64,000 nt of DNA from Streptomyces sp. CB02923 (GTDB taxonomy: Bacteria > Actinomycetota > Actinomycetes > Streptomycetales > Streptomycetaceae), in NCBI RefSeq assembly GCF_001905005.1, contig NZ_LWKZ01000003.1, positions 62,001 to 126,000 of the forward strand, written 5' to 3'. Shown here piece after piece: positions 53,284-62,067 of the stretch. A program made the translations under genes and the position numbers. The notes below the pieces were generated by a model, which saw nothing but the letters and a program-made list of their open reading frames with translations, did no database searches and was not told the origin of the DNA. Positions within the stretch are counted from its first letter, which is position 1, and each line of letters starts with the position of its first letter.

Positions 53284-53356
53284 GACCGCGTTTCCGGGCC
53301 CCGGCAGAACACGCCGGTGGCCGGGCCCCGGGAGCACCGTGCCGGAAGGATCGTTT

Positions 53357-54547
53357 GTGCCGCTGAGTTTCTGGACGAGCTGGCCCTTGCGGGAAGCGCT
53401 TTCCCGGGAGGGCCTCAGCCGTCCCCGGGTGTGGATCGGCAGGGCCATCCGCCTCGTGATCATGGTCGGGCTGCTGTGGAGCACGCTGGCGGACCAGGCG
53501 TTCCGGAACACGGGAGTGATGCTGGGGCTGACCGCGGTCGCGCTCTGCGGCCTGGTCCTGTGGGGATTCTTCCGTACGACGCTCCAGCACCGGCTGTGGC
53601 CGGCGCTCGGTCTGCTGGCGCTTCTCGAGGCGGGCGCGTTCTGGTTCCACATGGAAGGCGCGAGGGTGCCGGCCGCCGTGATGTGGGGTGCGAGCGCCAT
53701 CGTCTCGATGGCGCGGCTTCCGCTGGCGGCGGCGGTGCCGTGCATGGTCGTGTCCCTGGGGGCGTACGCCACGCGCAGCCCGGACGGCTGGCTGTCGATC
53801 ATGGCGACGGTGATCGGGCTCGGGCTGGCCGGATACGTCGTACGCCTGGACTCCGAGGCGCGGGGCAACGCGCAGCGGCTGCTGACCCAGGAGCGGGCCG
53901 CCCGTAAGGCCGAGGCCGAGACGGCCGCGCTGGACGAGCGGAGCCGTATCGCCCGCGAGATCCACGACGTGCTCGCACACAGTCTGAGCGCGCAGCTGGT
54001 GCACCTGGAGGCGGCACGGCTGCTGATCCATCGGAGCGACGACCTGGAGGCGGACCGGCAGCAGATCCTGGAGCGGGTCGTGGCGGCGCGCGGTATGGCC
54101 AGGGAAGGGCTGGACGGCACACGTCAGGCGCTGTCGGCTCTGCGGGGCGAGATGGCCCCGGTGGAGGACTACCTGCGCCACTTGACGGCCGCCGAAAACG
54201 CCGGCCTGGAGGTGACGGGGGAGCAGCGCCGCCTGTCCCCGGAGGCCGGCCTCGCGCTGCGCAGGGTCGCACAGGAGGCGCTCACGAACGTACGCAAGCA
54301 CGCGCCGGGCGCACGGGTGACCGTGCGCCTCGCCTACGGGGAGGGGGAAGTGGAGCTGGAGGTACGGGATTCCGGCGCGCGCAGGAGACTCCGCGGTGGC
54401 AGGCCGGGGGCCCTCGGTGATCTCGGCTCGTCCGGTTCCGGGTACGGTCTGCTGGGGATGCGGGAGCGTGCCGAACTCCTCGGTGGAACGCTGGACTCCG
54501 GTCCTGACGAGGAGGGTTTCACGGTGCGGTTGAGGGTGCCGGTATGA
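53357..54547 (+). CDS. NarL-type sensor histidine kinase
   Basis: Membrane sensor kinase of the HisKA_3 group. 396 residues: about five transmembrane helices (30-190) with little extracellular sequence, a coiled segment, then phospho-acceptor His in REIHDVLAHSLS (about 205) and an HATPase_c domain with EALTNVRKHAPG and GYGLLGMRERAELLGG. The G1 box normally DNGxG is altered (DSGARRRL). GTG 53357 has GGAAGGA at 53344-53350; GTG 53339 is an alternative. Overlaps the regulator gene by 4 nt (ATGA), indicating translational coupling. Confidence 0.9.
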   Translation: MPLSFWTSWPLREALSREGLSRPRVWIGRAIRLVIMVGLLWSTLADQAFRNTGVMLGLTAVALCGLVLWGFFRTTLQHRLWPALGLLALLEAGAFWFHMEGARVPAAVMWGASAIVSMARLPLAAAVPCMVVSLGAYATRSPDGWLSIMATVIGLGLAGYVVRLDSEARGNAQRLLTQERAARKAEAETAALDERSRIAREIHDVLAHSLSAQLVHLEAARLLIHRSDDLEADRQQILERVVAARGMAREGLDGTRQALSALRGEMAPVEDYLRHLTAAENAGLEVTGEQRRLSPEAGLALRRVAQEALTNVRKHAPGARVTVRLAYGEGEVELEVRDSGARRRLRGGRPGALGDLGSSGSGYGLLGMRERAELLGGTLDSGPDEEGFTVRLRVPV

Positions 54548-55221
54548 CGGCGCGCGTCGTGGTCGCCGACGACCAGACGGTGGTGCGCGAGGGAATCGTG
54601 ATGCTGCTGGGCTTGCTGCCGGGTATCGAGGTCGTGGGCTCGGCCGGGGACGGCGAGGAGGCGGTGCGGCTCACCGCGGAACTGGCCCCGGACGTCGTCC
54701 TGATGGACCTCCGGATGCCCCGTTGCGACGGCGTCGAGGCCACGCGGAGGATCCGGACGGAGCACCCGGGCACCGAAATCGTCGTACTGACGACCTACGC
54801 CGACGACGACCACCTCTTCCCCGCGCTGGAGGCCGGCGCCCGGGGCTATCTGACGAAGGACGCGGACGGCGACGAGATCGTCCGGGCCATCGAGGACGTG
54901 CTGTCGGGCGAGGCCGGGCTGTCGCCGAAGGTGCAGCGGCGGCTGCTGGAGCGGTTCGCCGAGCCCGCACGGACCGTCGTCCCGGCAGCGCCGGCCGTGC
55001 CCCCGGACGGGCTGACCGCGCGCGAGGTGGAGGTGCTGAGGCTGGTCGCCGAGGGGCTGTCCAACCCGGAGATCGCCCGGTCGCTGCACGTCTCGAACGC
55101 GACCGTGAAGACCCACATCAACAACCTCTTCGCCAAGGCCGGGCTGCGGGACCGGGCCCAGGCGATCCACTACGCCTACCGGCACGGTCTCGCACAACCG
55201 CCCGGATCGTCCATCACCTGA
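54544..55221 (+). CDS. NarL/LuxR-family response regulator
   Basis: 225 residues: receiver domain (1-120) with acidic pocket ADDQ, phospho-acceptor Asp in VLMDLRMP (about 55) and Lys in LTKDADG, then a LuxR HTH (about 160-215, LTAREVEVLRLVAEGLSNPEIARSL). Pairs with the kinase overlapping it. The signal and targets are unknown; the upstream DUF1453 membrane gene may be an accessory. Confidence 0.93.
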   Translation: MTARVVVADDQTVVREGIVMLLGLLPGIEVVGSAGDGEEAVRLTAELAPDVVLMDLRMPRCDGVEATRRIRTEHPGTEIVVLTTYADDDHLFPALEAGARGYLTKDADGDEIVRAIEDVLSGEAGLSPKVQRRLLERFAEPARTVVPAAPAVPPDGLTAREVEVLRLVAEGLSNPEIARSLHVSNATVKTHINNLFAKAGLRDRAQAIHYAYRHGLAQPPGSSIT

Positions 55222-55256
55222 TGGGGTGAATGGCCCCTCAGTGCGGCGTCCGGCCG

Positions 55257-55931
55257 TCAGACCCAGACGTAACGGTGTTCGGGGCGGCCGGTTTCCCCGT
55301 ACCTGAGGCTGAGACGGACCCGCCCGGCACGTTCGAGGAGCTTGAGGTAGCGCTGCGCGGTCTGCCGGCTCAGGCCCGCCTGCCGGGCCACCTCCTGGGC
55401 GGAGAGCGGCGCGTCGGCCGAGCGCAGAACGGACCGCACCCGGTCGGCGGTGGCCGTCGAGTGGCCCTTGGGCAGCTCCGCGGGGCCGGCGTTGGCGGAC
55501 CCCAGAGCACCGAAGATCCGGTCGACCTCGGACTGTTCGGCCTGGCCACCGCCTTCGAAGGTGCGGTGGAGGGCCGCGTAGCCCTCCAGCTTGGAACGGA
55601 GACCGGCGAACGTGAACGGCTTGACCAGGTACTGCAGCGCTCCCTGGCGCATGGCCGCCTGGACGGTCGCGATGTCACGGGCCGCGGTCACCATGATCAC
55701 GTCGGTCTGCAGGCCGCGCTGCCGGAGCCGCGAGACCAGCTGGAGGCCGGTCCCGTCGGGCAGGTAGTGGTCCAGCAGGACGAGATCGACGGGCAGCGCC
55801 TCCAGGGCGGCCAGTGCGTCGGCGGCGGAGTGGGCGAGGCGGCTCACGCGAAACCCAGGGATCTTCGCGACATATGCGGCGTTGATCTCGGCGACCCGTA
55901 CGTCGTCGTCCACCACCAGTACGTCGATCAT
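55257..55931 (-). CDS. CitB/DcuR-type response regulator
   Basis: 224 residues: receiver domain with VVDDD, phospho-acceptor Asp in LVLLDHYLP (about 54) and VKPF, followed by a winged HTH (about 165-215, LSAQEVARQAGLSRQTAQRYLKLL). This class controls uptake of citrate or C4-dicarboxylates. Overlaps the kinase gene stop by 4 nt and is translated second. No dicarboxylate transporter is adjacent, unlike most such systems. Confidence 0.9.
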   Translation of the reverse strand: MIDVLVVDDDVRVAEINAAYVAKIPGFRVSRLAHSAADALAALEALPVDLVLLDHYLPDGTGLQLVSRLRQRGLQTDVIMVTAARDIATVQAAMRQGALQYLVKPFTFAGLRSKLEGYAALHRTFEGGGQAEQSEVDRIFGALGSANAGPAELPKGHSTATADRVRSVLRSADAPLSAQEVARQAGLSRQTAQRYLKLLERAGRVRLSLRYGETGRPEHRYVWV

Positions 55932-57889
55932 CGGGCGGCCTCCGTGGCGTCACCGGGATCGCGGCCTTCGGGGGTGTGCTTCTTCGGGCCTCGCGTGTCC
56001 ACGTCGCCTGCGCCCTCTTCGCCCCCTTCGCCAGTGCCCGCGCCGTCCGGGTCTGTGTCGTCCGTGCCCGCACCGTCCGGGCCCCTGTTCGTGGGGGTGA
56101 CGCTGTCAGGTCGTTCCTCCGGCGCTTCGTCGGAGAGGGCGTCGGACAGCGCGTCGGGGAGCGTGACGGTGAACTCCGCGCCCCCTTCAGGACTCTCGCC
56201 GACTTCGGCGGAGCCCCCGTACCGCTCGGCCAGACGGCGTACGAGCGCGAGGCCGATGCCGCGCTGCCCGTGTGCCGGGGGCTCTTTGGTCGTCCAGCCC
56301 TCGGTGAAGATCTCCGCACGCCGGGCTTCCGGCACTCCGGGACCGTTGTCGCGGACCCGAACGACCGCGGTGCGGCCTTCGGAGCGCACATCCACCTCGA
56401 CGCGTCCCCCGGGGCCGCCTGCCGTCGCGTCCAAGGCGTTGTCGACCAGGTTGCCCAGCACGGTGACCAGGCTGTGCGGGTCCACCACACGGTCGGGCAA
56501 CCGGCTGCCGGCCGCGATGCTCAGCGAGACGCCGCGTTCGGTGGCGACCGTCGCCTTGCCGACCAGCAGGGACGCCAGCAGCGGATCGTGCACCCTTTCG
56601 GTGACCTGCTCGGCGGTCGCCCGGTGCACGCCCACCGCCTGGGTCACGAACTCCACGGCCTCCTCGTGCAGGCCCAGTTCGAGGAGGCCCAGCAGGGTGT
56701 GGAGGCGGTTGGCGTGCTCGTGGTCCTGGGCGCGGAGGGCGTCGATGAGCCCCTGGGTGCCGTCCAGCTCGCGGCCCAGCCGCTCCAGTTCGGTACGGTC
56801 GCGCAACGTCACCACCGCTCCGCCGTCGTCGGTCGGCATCCGGTTGGCCACCAGGACGCGCTGCCCGCTGACGGTGAGCAGGTCGGCGCCGCGGACCCGG
56901 CCGGAGAGGACCTCGGCGGTGCGGCCGGGCGGCAGCGCATCGTCCACGGGGCGTCCGGTGTCCTCGGAACGCAGGTCGAGGAGGCGCTGAGCCTCGTCGT
57001 TCAGCAGACGGATGCGGCCGTGCGCGTCGAGCGCGACAAAACCCTCCCGGATGCCGTGCAGCATCGCCTCGCGCTCGGTGAGCAGGGCGGAGATGTCGGA
57101 GAACGCCAGGTCGTGGGTACGGCGCTGGAGGCGCCGGGCGACCAGGTAGGCGGCGAGCGCGCCGACGGCGAGCGCTCCGCCCGCGTAGGCGAGCAGTTGC
57201 GGCACGGTGGCCAGGAGGCGCTGCTGCACGCTCTCGTACGCGATGCCGACCGAGACGGCGCCGACGATGTCCCCCTTCTCATCGCGCAGCGGCACCTTCC
57301 CGCGCGCGGAGCGGCCCAGGGTGCCCTCGTCGATCTGCATGACCTCGCGGCCTGCGAGGACGCCGCTGGGATCGGTGGAGACGCGCCGCCCGATCTGCTT
57401 CGGATCGGTGTGGGACCAGCGCACTCCGCGGGTGTCCATGATCACGACGTATTCCGCTCCGGTGGCACGGCGGATCCGCTCCGCCTCGCTCTGGACGGGG
57501 CCGCGACGGCCGGGGCGGGAGCTCTCCAGCGCGTCGTCGAGGCGGGACTCGGCGGCGGTGGTCTGGGCGATGGCCAGGGCCCGGCGCATCGCCTGGTCGT
57601 CGAGCTGTGCGCCGAGCGGAGCGAGGAAGAGGCCGGTGGCGAGTGCCGTGACACCGGCGGCGATGGCCAGCTGCATCAGCAGCACCTGCGCGAAGACGCG
57701 GCGCGGCCAGCCCACGCGAAGACGCAGCCCCGACAGCACGGCGCGGAGCCCGCTGCCGGCGGGCCGGTCCGCTCCCGGCTGCGCGTCGATCTCGCCCTTC
57801 ATGCCCATACGAACGAACAGTAAGTGGGCCGGAGGGCGGTCGGGTAACCAGCCCGGATGCTGGGCGGGGTGGTCGGTGGCCGCGGTCAT
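55928..57889 (-). CDS. CitA/DcuS-type sensor histidine kinase
   Basis: 653-residue membrane kinase. TM1 (about 65-95), an extracytoplasmic sensing domain (about 95-225, with GAEYVVIMDTRGVRWSHTDP, the arginine-containing carboxylate site type), TM2 (about 227-250), a cytoplasmic PAS (about 265-370), the phospho-acceptor His in DHEHANRLHTLLGLL, and an HATPase with NLVDNALDA and RGIGLALVRRL. The last 75 residues are Asp/Gly/Pro-rich. ATG 57889 is uncertain: no ribosome site is seen, and ATG about 80 nt downstream (MKGEIDA) would also keep TM1. Paired DnaA boxes lie just upstream. Confidence 0.88.
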   Translation of the reverse strand: MTAATDHPAQHPGWLPDRPPAHLLFVRMGMKGEIDAQPGADRPAGSGLRAVLSGLRLRVGWPRRVFAQVLLMQLAIAAGVTALATGLFLAPLGAQLDDQAMRRALAIAQTTAAESRLDDALESSRPGRRGPVQSEAERIRRATGAEYVVIMDTRGVRWSHTDPKQIGRRVSTDPSGVLAGREVMQIDEGTLGRSARGKVPLRDEKGDIVGAVSVGIAYESVQQRLLATVPQLLAYAGGALAVGALAAYLVARRLQRRTHDLAFSDISALLTEREAMLHGIREGFVALDAHGRIRLLNDEAQRLLDLRSEDTGRPVDDALPPGRTAEVLSGRVRGADLLTVSGQRVLVANRMPTDDGGAVVTLRDRTELERLGRELDGTQGLIDALRAQDHEHANRLHTLLGLLELGLHEEAVEFVTQAVGVHRATAEQVTERVHDPLLASLLVGKATVATERGVSLSIAAGSRLPDRVVDPHSLVTVLGNLVDNALDATAGGPGGRVEVDVRSEGRTAVVRVRDNGPGVPEARRAEIFTEGWTTKEPPAHGQRGIGLALVRRLAERYGGSAEVGESPEGGAEFTVTLPDALSDALSDEAPEERPDSVTPTNRGPDGAGTDDTDPDGAGTGEGGEEGAGDVDTRGPKKHTPEGRDPGDATEAAR

Positions 57890-58191
57890 CGAGAGGCCTG
57901 TGGACAGGCGCTGCGGAGGTTATCCACAGGGGTTTCGGAACCTTCCCGCACCTGTCTAGTCTCACAGAGTCACGGACGGTCACCGTCCGCGACGGCCGGG
58001 GTGATTCGGAAAGGCGGGGGAGGGGCGAGATGAGGTCGATCGGTGTCGTGGGGCGCGTCGTGCGGAGGTGGCGGAGAGGTCCTACGGAGGGCGCGACGGG
58101 AGCGGAAGTGGCCGGGCCCGGGAAGCCGCAGGCGAGAGGGGGTGCCGGGGCGGTCGGGAGGGGGTGCGGGGGACGCGGGCGCGCGGGTGGC
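57890..58191 (-). other. Kinase upstream region
   Basis: 302 bp between the kinase start and the stop of the ferredoxin-like gene. Besides the DnaA boxes it has a perfect inverted repeat CGGACGG-TCA-CCGTCCG at 57973-57989 and, on the minus strand, a possible promoter TGACCG-N18-TAGACA at about 57982 to 57953. No gene is seen. Confidence 0.5.
57901..57930. promoter_or_regulatory. Inverted DnaA boxes before the CitA-like kinase
   Basis: TGTGGACAG (57901-57909) and TTATCCACA (57922-57930) lie in opposite orientation 12 bp apart, immediately upstream of the kinase start. The words GTTATCCACAGGGGT are identical to those at the recQ site. Confidence 0.65.
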
Positions 58192-59550
58192 TCAGCCGAG
58201 ACGGAGTTCGGAAGGCGCGGTTGCGCGGGTCGGGTGGGGCGCGCGGGTCGGGCGGTCGGCAGGGAGCTCAAATGGTGTGGTCGTGCGGGAAGGCGGGCTG
58301 ATGGGGAGCTCGGGAGGTGCGGTTGCGCGGGTGGGGTGGTCGGGAGAGGGGGCGGAGGGCACGGACGCGCGACCTGGGCAGCTGAGGGGGAGTACGGCGA
58401 GCACGGCCATGCGGGCGGGCCTGCCCAGCGGGGAGCCGCAGCTGACCGGCGCGGGGGCGCCGTCGGCGCGCTGTTCGACCATGACTCGCCAAGTCCGGCC
58501 GTCGCGGTGCGCGATGGTGACGGCCCAGGTGAGGGCGGGGGTGTCGGCGCGGCGGTCGGCAGCCGGGGGTGCCGGAGCGGCCGGGGTTGCCGGGGATCCC
58601 AGGGCTCCTGGGGCTGCCGGGGCTGCCGGGGCTGCCGGGGCTCCCAGAGGTACGGAGGGTGCCAGGGGCTTCGGAGTCATCGGTGGTGGCGTAGTCGCCC
58701 ATGTCGTCGGGGTCATCGGAGCCGTCGCGACTGCGCCCTCGTGGCCTGGGCCTGCCGCCCCCTCGTCCGTGTCGTCGTTGCCGCCGCTGACATCGTCGGG
58801 TGGCGGTACGGCTTCGCTGTGCACGACGTCGATCGCGTCCGCCCGGTCCTCGCGTATCAGTTCCCGCACGGCGAGTTCGGCAGCCTGGCCCGGTCGCTCC
58901 CAGGTCGAACGGCCTCGGCAGTGGTCCAGCAGGATCCGCCCCTCGCGCGCCGACGCGACGGCGTCCTTGACCAGCGGGGCGGAAGCCCTCCCGTAGGCAT
59001 AGCCGTACGGGAGCACGAAGAGGGTGGGGGAGAAGCGGTGACCGCCGATGTGGGTGATTTCCCACGCTTCGGCGCCGCTGTCGGCGAGTTCGGAGGCCAG
59101 CGGACGCCCGAGAATGGCACAGCACCTGTCACGCTTGCCGTTGGTGCAGACGAAGACCAGCGGCTCGCCGTCATACGGGTCCCAGAGGCCGTCGTGCTCG
59201 CCCGCGCCCAGCCGGGCGAAGTCGAGGCGCAGCAGCGCTTCCGGTTCGGTGACGGAGCCGGTCCGGATCCACGGGCGGTCCGGCGCGGTGTGTGCGAGAA
59301 AGGCCCGGCGGGCCACGGATCCGTGGCAGTCCGCGTGCCGGCCCGGCCGGCGGACGAGGGCCACGCGCACGCCCGTACCGTCGGCTGCGGTTTCCAAGGC
59401 GCGGCCGATGCGGGGATCGAGATGGCTCTCGGTCAGCGCCTCGGTGCCCCAGGGGCCGGTCTGCTCGACGAGCAGCCAGGTCCGGGCGGTGGCGGAAGTG
59501 CCCGCGACGGGCTCGGCGGCATCGCGGGAAGCGGTTGCGCACGTGCTCAC
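58192..59550 (-). CDS. Sucrase/ferredoxin-like (thioredoxin-fold FeS) protein
   Basis: Member of the sucraseferredoxin-like family, related to thioredoxin-fold 2Fe-2S ferredoxins; not a sugar enzyme. 452 residues. The N-terminal part (1-235) contains candidate cluster cysteines in RHADCHGS, FVCTNGKRDRCCAILG and LLDHCRGRS. A Pro/Ala-rich insertion (about 250-330) splits off a C-terminal strand region (TWAVTIAHRDGRTWRVMVEQ, VSCGS), and a Pro/Thr/Arg tail follows; the family is usually near 300 residues. GTG 59550 directly abuts an iron box and a -10, suggesting a leaderless, iron-repressed gene that works in iron release or trafficking. Confidence 0.82.
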   Translation of the reverse strand: MSTCATASRDAAEPVAGTSATARTWLLVEQTGPWGTEALTESHLDPRIGRALETAADGTGVRVALVRRPGRHADCHGSVARRAFLAHTAPDRPWIRTGSVTEPEALLRLDFARLGAGEHDGLWDPYDGEPLVFVCTNGKRDRCCAILGRPLASELADSGAEAWEITHIGGHRFSPTLFVLPYGYAYGRASAPLVKDAVASAREGRILLDHCRGRSTWERPGQAAELAVRELIREDRADAIDVVHSEAVPPPDDVSGGNDDTDEGAAGPGHEGAVATAPMTPTTWATTPPPMTPKPLAPSVPLGAPAAPAAPAAPGALGSPATPAAPAPPAADRRADTPALTWAVTIAHRDGRTWRVMVEQRADGAPAPVSCGSPLGRPARMAVLAVLPLSCPGRASVPSAPSPDHPTRATAPPELPISPPSRTTTPFELPADRPTRAPHPTRATAPSELRLG

Positions 59551-59569
59551 ATAGGTAACCCTAACCTGC
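59551..59569 (-). promoter_or_regulatory. Iron box (DmdR1/IdeR type) overlapping a -10
   Basis: Read on the minus strand, GCAGGTTAGGGTTACCTAT matches 14 of 19 positions of the DtxR-family consensus TTAGGTTAGGCTAACCTAA. TAGGGT inside it (59558-59563) is a good -10, 7 nt from the GTG. Binding of the iron-loaded repressor would block transcription. Confidence 0.8.
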
Positions 59570-60295
59570 CGCGGAGCGACCGGAATCCAGAATCGAAAAC
59601 ACCGGAATTTGAGACTGAGGCAAGGGAGTTCAAAACCGGATCACCCGCCAGGCCCGGCCACCCGTCCACTTGCGAGGAGCGCCCGCGAAGCCCGCCTGCG
59701 AGAGTCGTCCGCCGCCACCGCCCACGGGCCATGCGTGACTGTGCCCACGGGCCCGCATGTGGCTCCCGCCTGCGAGCCATATGCGGTTCCCGTCCACGAG
59801 CCCACGCACGGCTCCGCCCATGGAGCGAAGTGGCCCCCGTCCGGCGGTCATGCGCGGTCCCGTCCGCAGCCACGCGCGACCCCGCCAGCGGATGCTGCGC
59901 GGCTCCGGGCTTGCGGATCCTGCGCGGCTCTGGGTGCGTATCCGGACTCGGATACCGCGCGGCCTCCCTAAGTGACTCCACTAGCGACTCCGCTCGCGGA
60001 AGCCGCACCGAGCCGTCAGCCGTCGATTCGGGGCACGGGCTCCGCCCCTCCGCGCCCGGCCCCCTCCCCTCCGCGCCCGCCCCCCTCTCCCGTGTCCGCT
60101 CGCCCTTGCCGCCCCGTCTCCCCATCTTCGTTCGAACCAGGTTCTGTCGGGCGAAAACGCCCCGTATCTGTCCAGAGGAGGAGTTAATGGCCCCTACGAT
60201 GGGCCCCGTCCACAGCCGTGGACCGGTTCGCCGGATCGTGCGACATGTCGGTCCGCTCGCCTGCTCGTTGAGCTCAATCCCTGTGGGAGACAATC
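59570..60295 (+). other. Intergenic region before the small secreted protein
   Basis: Long gap with no confident gene before 60187. It contains a GGGCG-AAAA-CGCCC hairpin at 60149-60162 and GAACCAGGTTC (60134-60144). AGGAGGAG at 60174-60181 precedes an ATG at 60187, whose frame runs to 60561, overlapping the secreted-protein gene in a different frame and with arginine-rich, shadow-like sequence in its second half. Confidence 0.55.
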
Positions 60296-60502
60296 ATGCA
60301 AATCCGTCCCGCGTTCGTCGCGGTGGTCGCTCTGGCCGGTGCCGCGATGGCGTCCCCGACCGCGATGGCCGCGAGTGCCGCAGGCCCCAAGCCGGGTTCC
60401 GAGGGCCTTTCGGTGTCCGCCTTCGAGGACCCCATCGACGAGCACGATGTCCGGGCGGTGGCCAGGGTCTTGGAGCGGGTCACGAATCCCTTCGGCGGCT
60501 AG
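60296..60502 (+). CDS. Small secreted protein of unknown function
   Basis: 68-residue protein with a clear signal peptide (MQIRPAFVAVVALAGAAM followed by Ala-rich processing sites near residues 24-30) and a mature part of about 40 residues, acidic, ending ARVLERVTNPFGG. No cysteines. ATG 60296 has GGGAGA about 7 nt upstream. Not recognised as a known family. It sits between an iron-regulated gene and the citrate-synthase pair. Codon usage is typical of real genes. Confidence 0.65.
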   Translation: MQIRPAFVAVVALAGAAMASPTAMAASAAGPKPGSEGLSVSAFEDPIDEHDVRAVARVLERVTNPFGG

Positions 60503-60616
60503 ATGAGTTGTGCGAGGGCCGGGCGCGGAGACTGAGGGGTGGGGCAGGGCTCCGGGTGTGAGCCTGGGGCCGGTGGTCGATGGTGGGGGCAGGTGGTCGG
60601 TGACGGTGGTCGTGGG

Positions 60617-61936
60617 TCACGGTAGGGGTTGGGGCGGGCGGGGGCCCTGGTAGTGGCCGCTGGGGCGCATCCGCATGGGGCGTTCCTCGTACTCCTCCAG
60701 CGCGTGGGCGATCCAGCCGGCGGTGCGGGCTACAGCGAAGACGTTTTCGCCGGCCTCGGCGGTCATGCCTGCCGAGACGGTCAGCACCGCGAGGGCGAGG
60801 TCGACGTTGGCGTGCAGCGCGTGGTGGCGGGTGATCGTCGCGACCACGTCGCGTGCTGCCTGTAGGGCCGGGCCGGCCTGCGGTACGTCCTCCAGGAGGC
60901 GGAACAGGGTGCGGGCGCGCGGGTCCTCGCCCGGGTAGACCCGGTGGCCGAGACCGGGTACGCGGCGCCCGGCGCGCAGGTGGTCCGCCACCACGGCCGC
61001 CGCACTGCCCCGTTCCAGTACCTCCAGCAACATGCGGTGCGTGAGGCTGCTCGCGGCGCCGTGCAGAGGCCCGTCCAGGGCGCCGAAACCGGCCGACACG
61101 ACGGCGTACGGATGGGCCCGCGCGGAGGCGGCCACCCGGGCGGCCAAGGTCGAGGAGGCGAGGTCGTGGTCGATGAGGAGGACAAGTGCCGCGTCGAGGG
61201 CGCGCAGTGACGCGTCGTCGGGTCGTTCCCCGGTGAGGCGTGACCACAAGCGGCGGGGGAGCGGGGCCGAGGTGCAGTCGGTCCCGTCCTCCAGACGGGG
61301 GAGGGCGTCCACGAGGACGGGGATGAGGGCGCGCGCGGTGCCCAGAACGGCGTCCTCGGACAGGTCGAAGCGCAGCGGGTCGGCGGAGGCCGCCGCCACC
61401 ACCGCGACGCGCAGCCGGTCCAGCGGACTGCTGTGGGCGGGCAGTGCGTCGACGGCCCGGCGGGCGGCCGCGAGGGCTTCCTCCGGAGCGCTGAAGCGGA
61501 CGCCGGGGCGCAGCAGGCCGGTCCAGAGCCAGTCGGCGACCTCCTCGTAGCCGTAACGGTCGGCCAGTTCGGTCGTGTCCACGCCGCGGAAGTAGCAGCG
61601 GCCCTTGTCGATGAGGGTGATGCCGGTACGGAACGCCAGGTCACCGTTGGCGGGGAGCGGTTCGCGCCGGGCGCCGCGTCGGGCGAGTGCGTCCACTTCC
61701 TTCGCGTCGAAGGTGCTGCCCCGGCCGCCGGGGGCCCGTCGGCTGGTCAGCTGGCCGCGGCTGACGTAGGCGTAGACCGTCTCGGGTTTCACGCCGAGCC
61801 GTTCGGCCGCTTCCCGGGTGCTCAGCCGCCGCTCGCCACGGTCGCCACCATCGCCGCCACGGTGGCCGCTGCCGCTGCCGCCGTGGCCGTCGCCGCTACT
61901 GCCGCCGTGGCCGTCGTCCGTTTCGTGATCCGCCAT
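60617..61936 (-). CDS. Citrate synthase-like protein with N-terminal HTH
   Basis: 439 residues: a Gly/Asp/His-rich leader (1-35), a MerR/excisionase-type HTH (38-80, LSTREAAERLGVKPETVYAY with wing SRRAPGGRGSTF) and a complete citrate synthase fold (about 95-430). Catalytic candidates are His in LIDHDLASST, His in GPLHGAAS and Asp in NVDLALAV. So it may be both enzyme and DNA-binding regulator sensing acetyl-CoA, oxaloacetate or citrate. ATG 61936 has GGTGGG 4 nt upstream; GTG 61945 is an alternative. Divergent from the second citrate synthase gene across a palindrome. Confidence 0.9.
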   Translation of the reverse strand: MADHETDDGHGGSSGDGHGGSGSGHRGGDGGDRGERRLSTREAAERLGVKPETVYAYVSRGQLTSRRAPGGRGSTFDAKEVDALARRGARREPLPANGDLAFRTGITLIDKGRCYFRGVDTTELADRYGYEEVADWLWTGLLRPGVRFSAPEEALAAARRAVDALPAHSSPLDRLRVAVVAAASADPLRFDLSEDAVLGTARALIPVLVDALPRLEDGTDCTSAPLPRRLWSRLTGERPDDASLRALDAALVLLIDHDLASSTLAARVAASARAHPYAVVSAGFGALDGPLHGAASSLTHRMLLEVLERGSAAAVVADHLRAGRRVPGLGHRVYPGEDPRARTLFRLLEDVPQAGPALQAARDVVATITRHHALHANVDLALAVLTVSAGMTAEAGENVFAVARTAGWIAHALEEYEERPMRMRPSGHYQGPRPPQPLP

Positions 61937-61950
61937 GACGCCCACCGTAT

Positions 61951-62013
61951 CGATTGATCTTGCTTGTAGGTTGATTGAATCAATATTGACAGGTATTCAG
62001 TCCAGAATAGACA
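61951..62013 (+). promoter_or_regulatory. Citrate synthase divergent promoter and operator
   Basis: TTGATT-G-AATCAA (61971-61983) is a perfect palindrome, with another GATTGA 21 bp upstream (61952-61957). Immediately downstream is TTGACA (61986-61991), 16 nt, TAGACA (62008-62013), a near-consensus promoter for the rightward gene. The area is AT-rich. The divergent HTH protein is the obvious candidate binder. Confidence 0.7.
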
Positions 62014-62067
62014 GTCGAGTCAATGAGGAGTGGCCAGGAGAGCAGCCAGGAGAGCAGGAGGACCGTC

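Noticed and set aside
60134..60144. GAACCAGGTTC resembling a LexA box
   Set aside because: The spacer is 3 nt rather than 4, and no damage-related gene follows.
59551..60186. Rightward gene continuing from about 58 kb through this gap
   Set aside because: The long open frame is the antisense shadow of the ferredoxin-like gene plus arginine-rich noise.
60187..60561. Full-length 124-codon gene at 60187
   Set aside because: Its second half is arginine-rich, as expected for a shadow of the secreted-protein frame; kept only as a finding.
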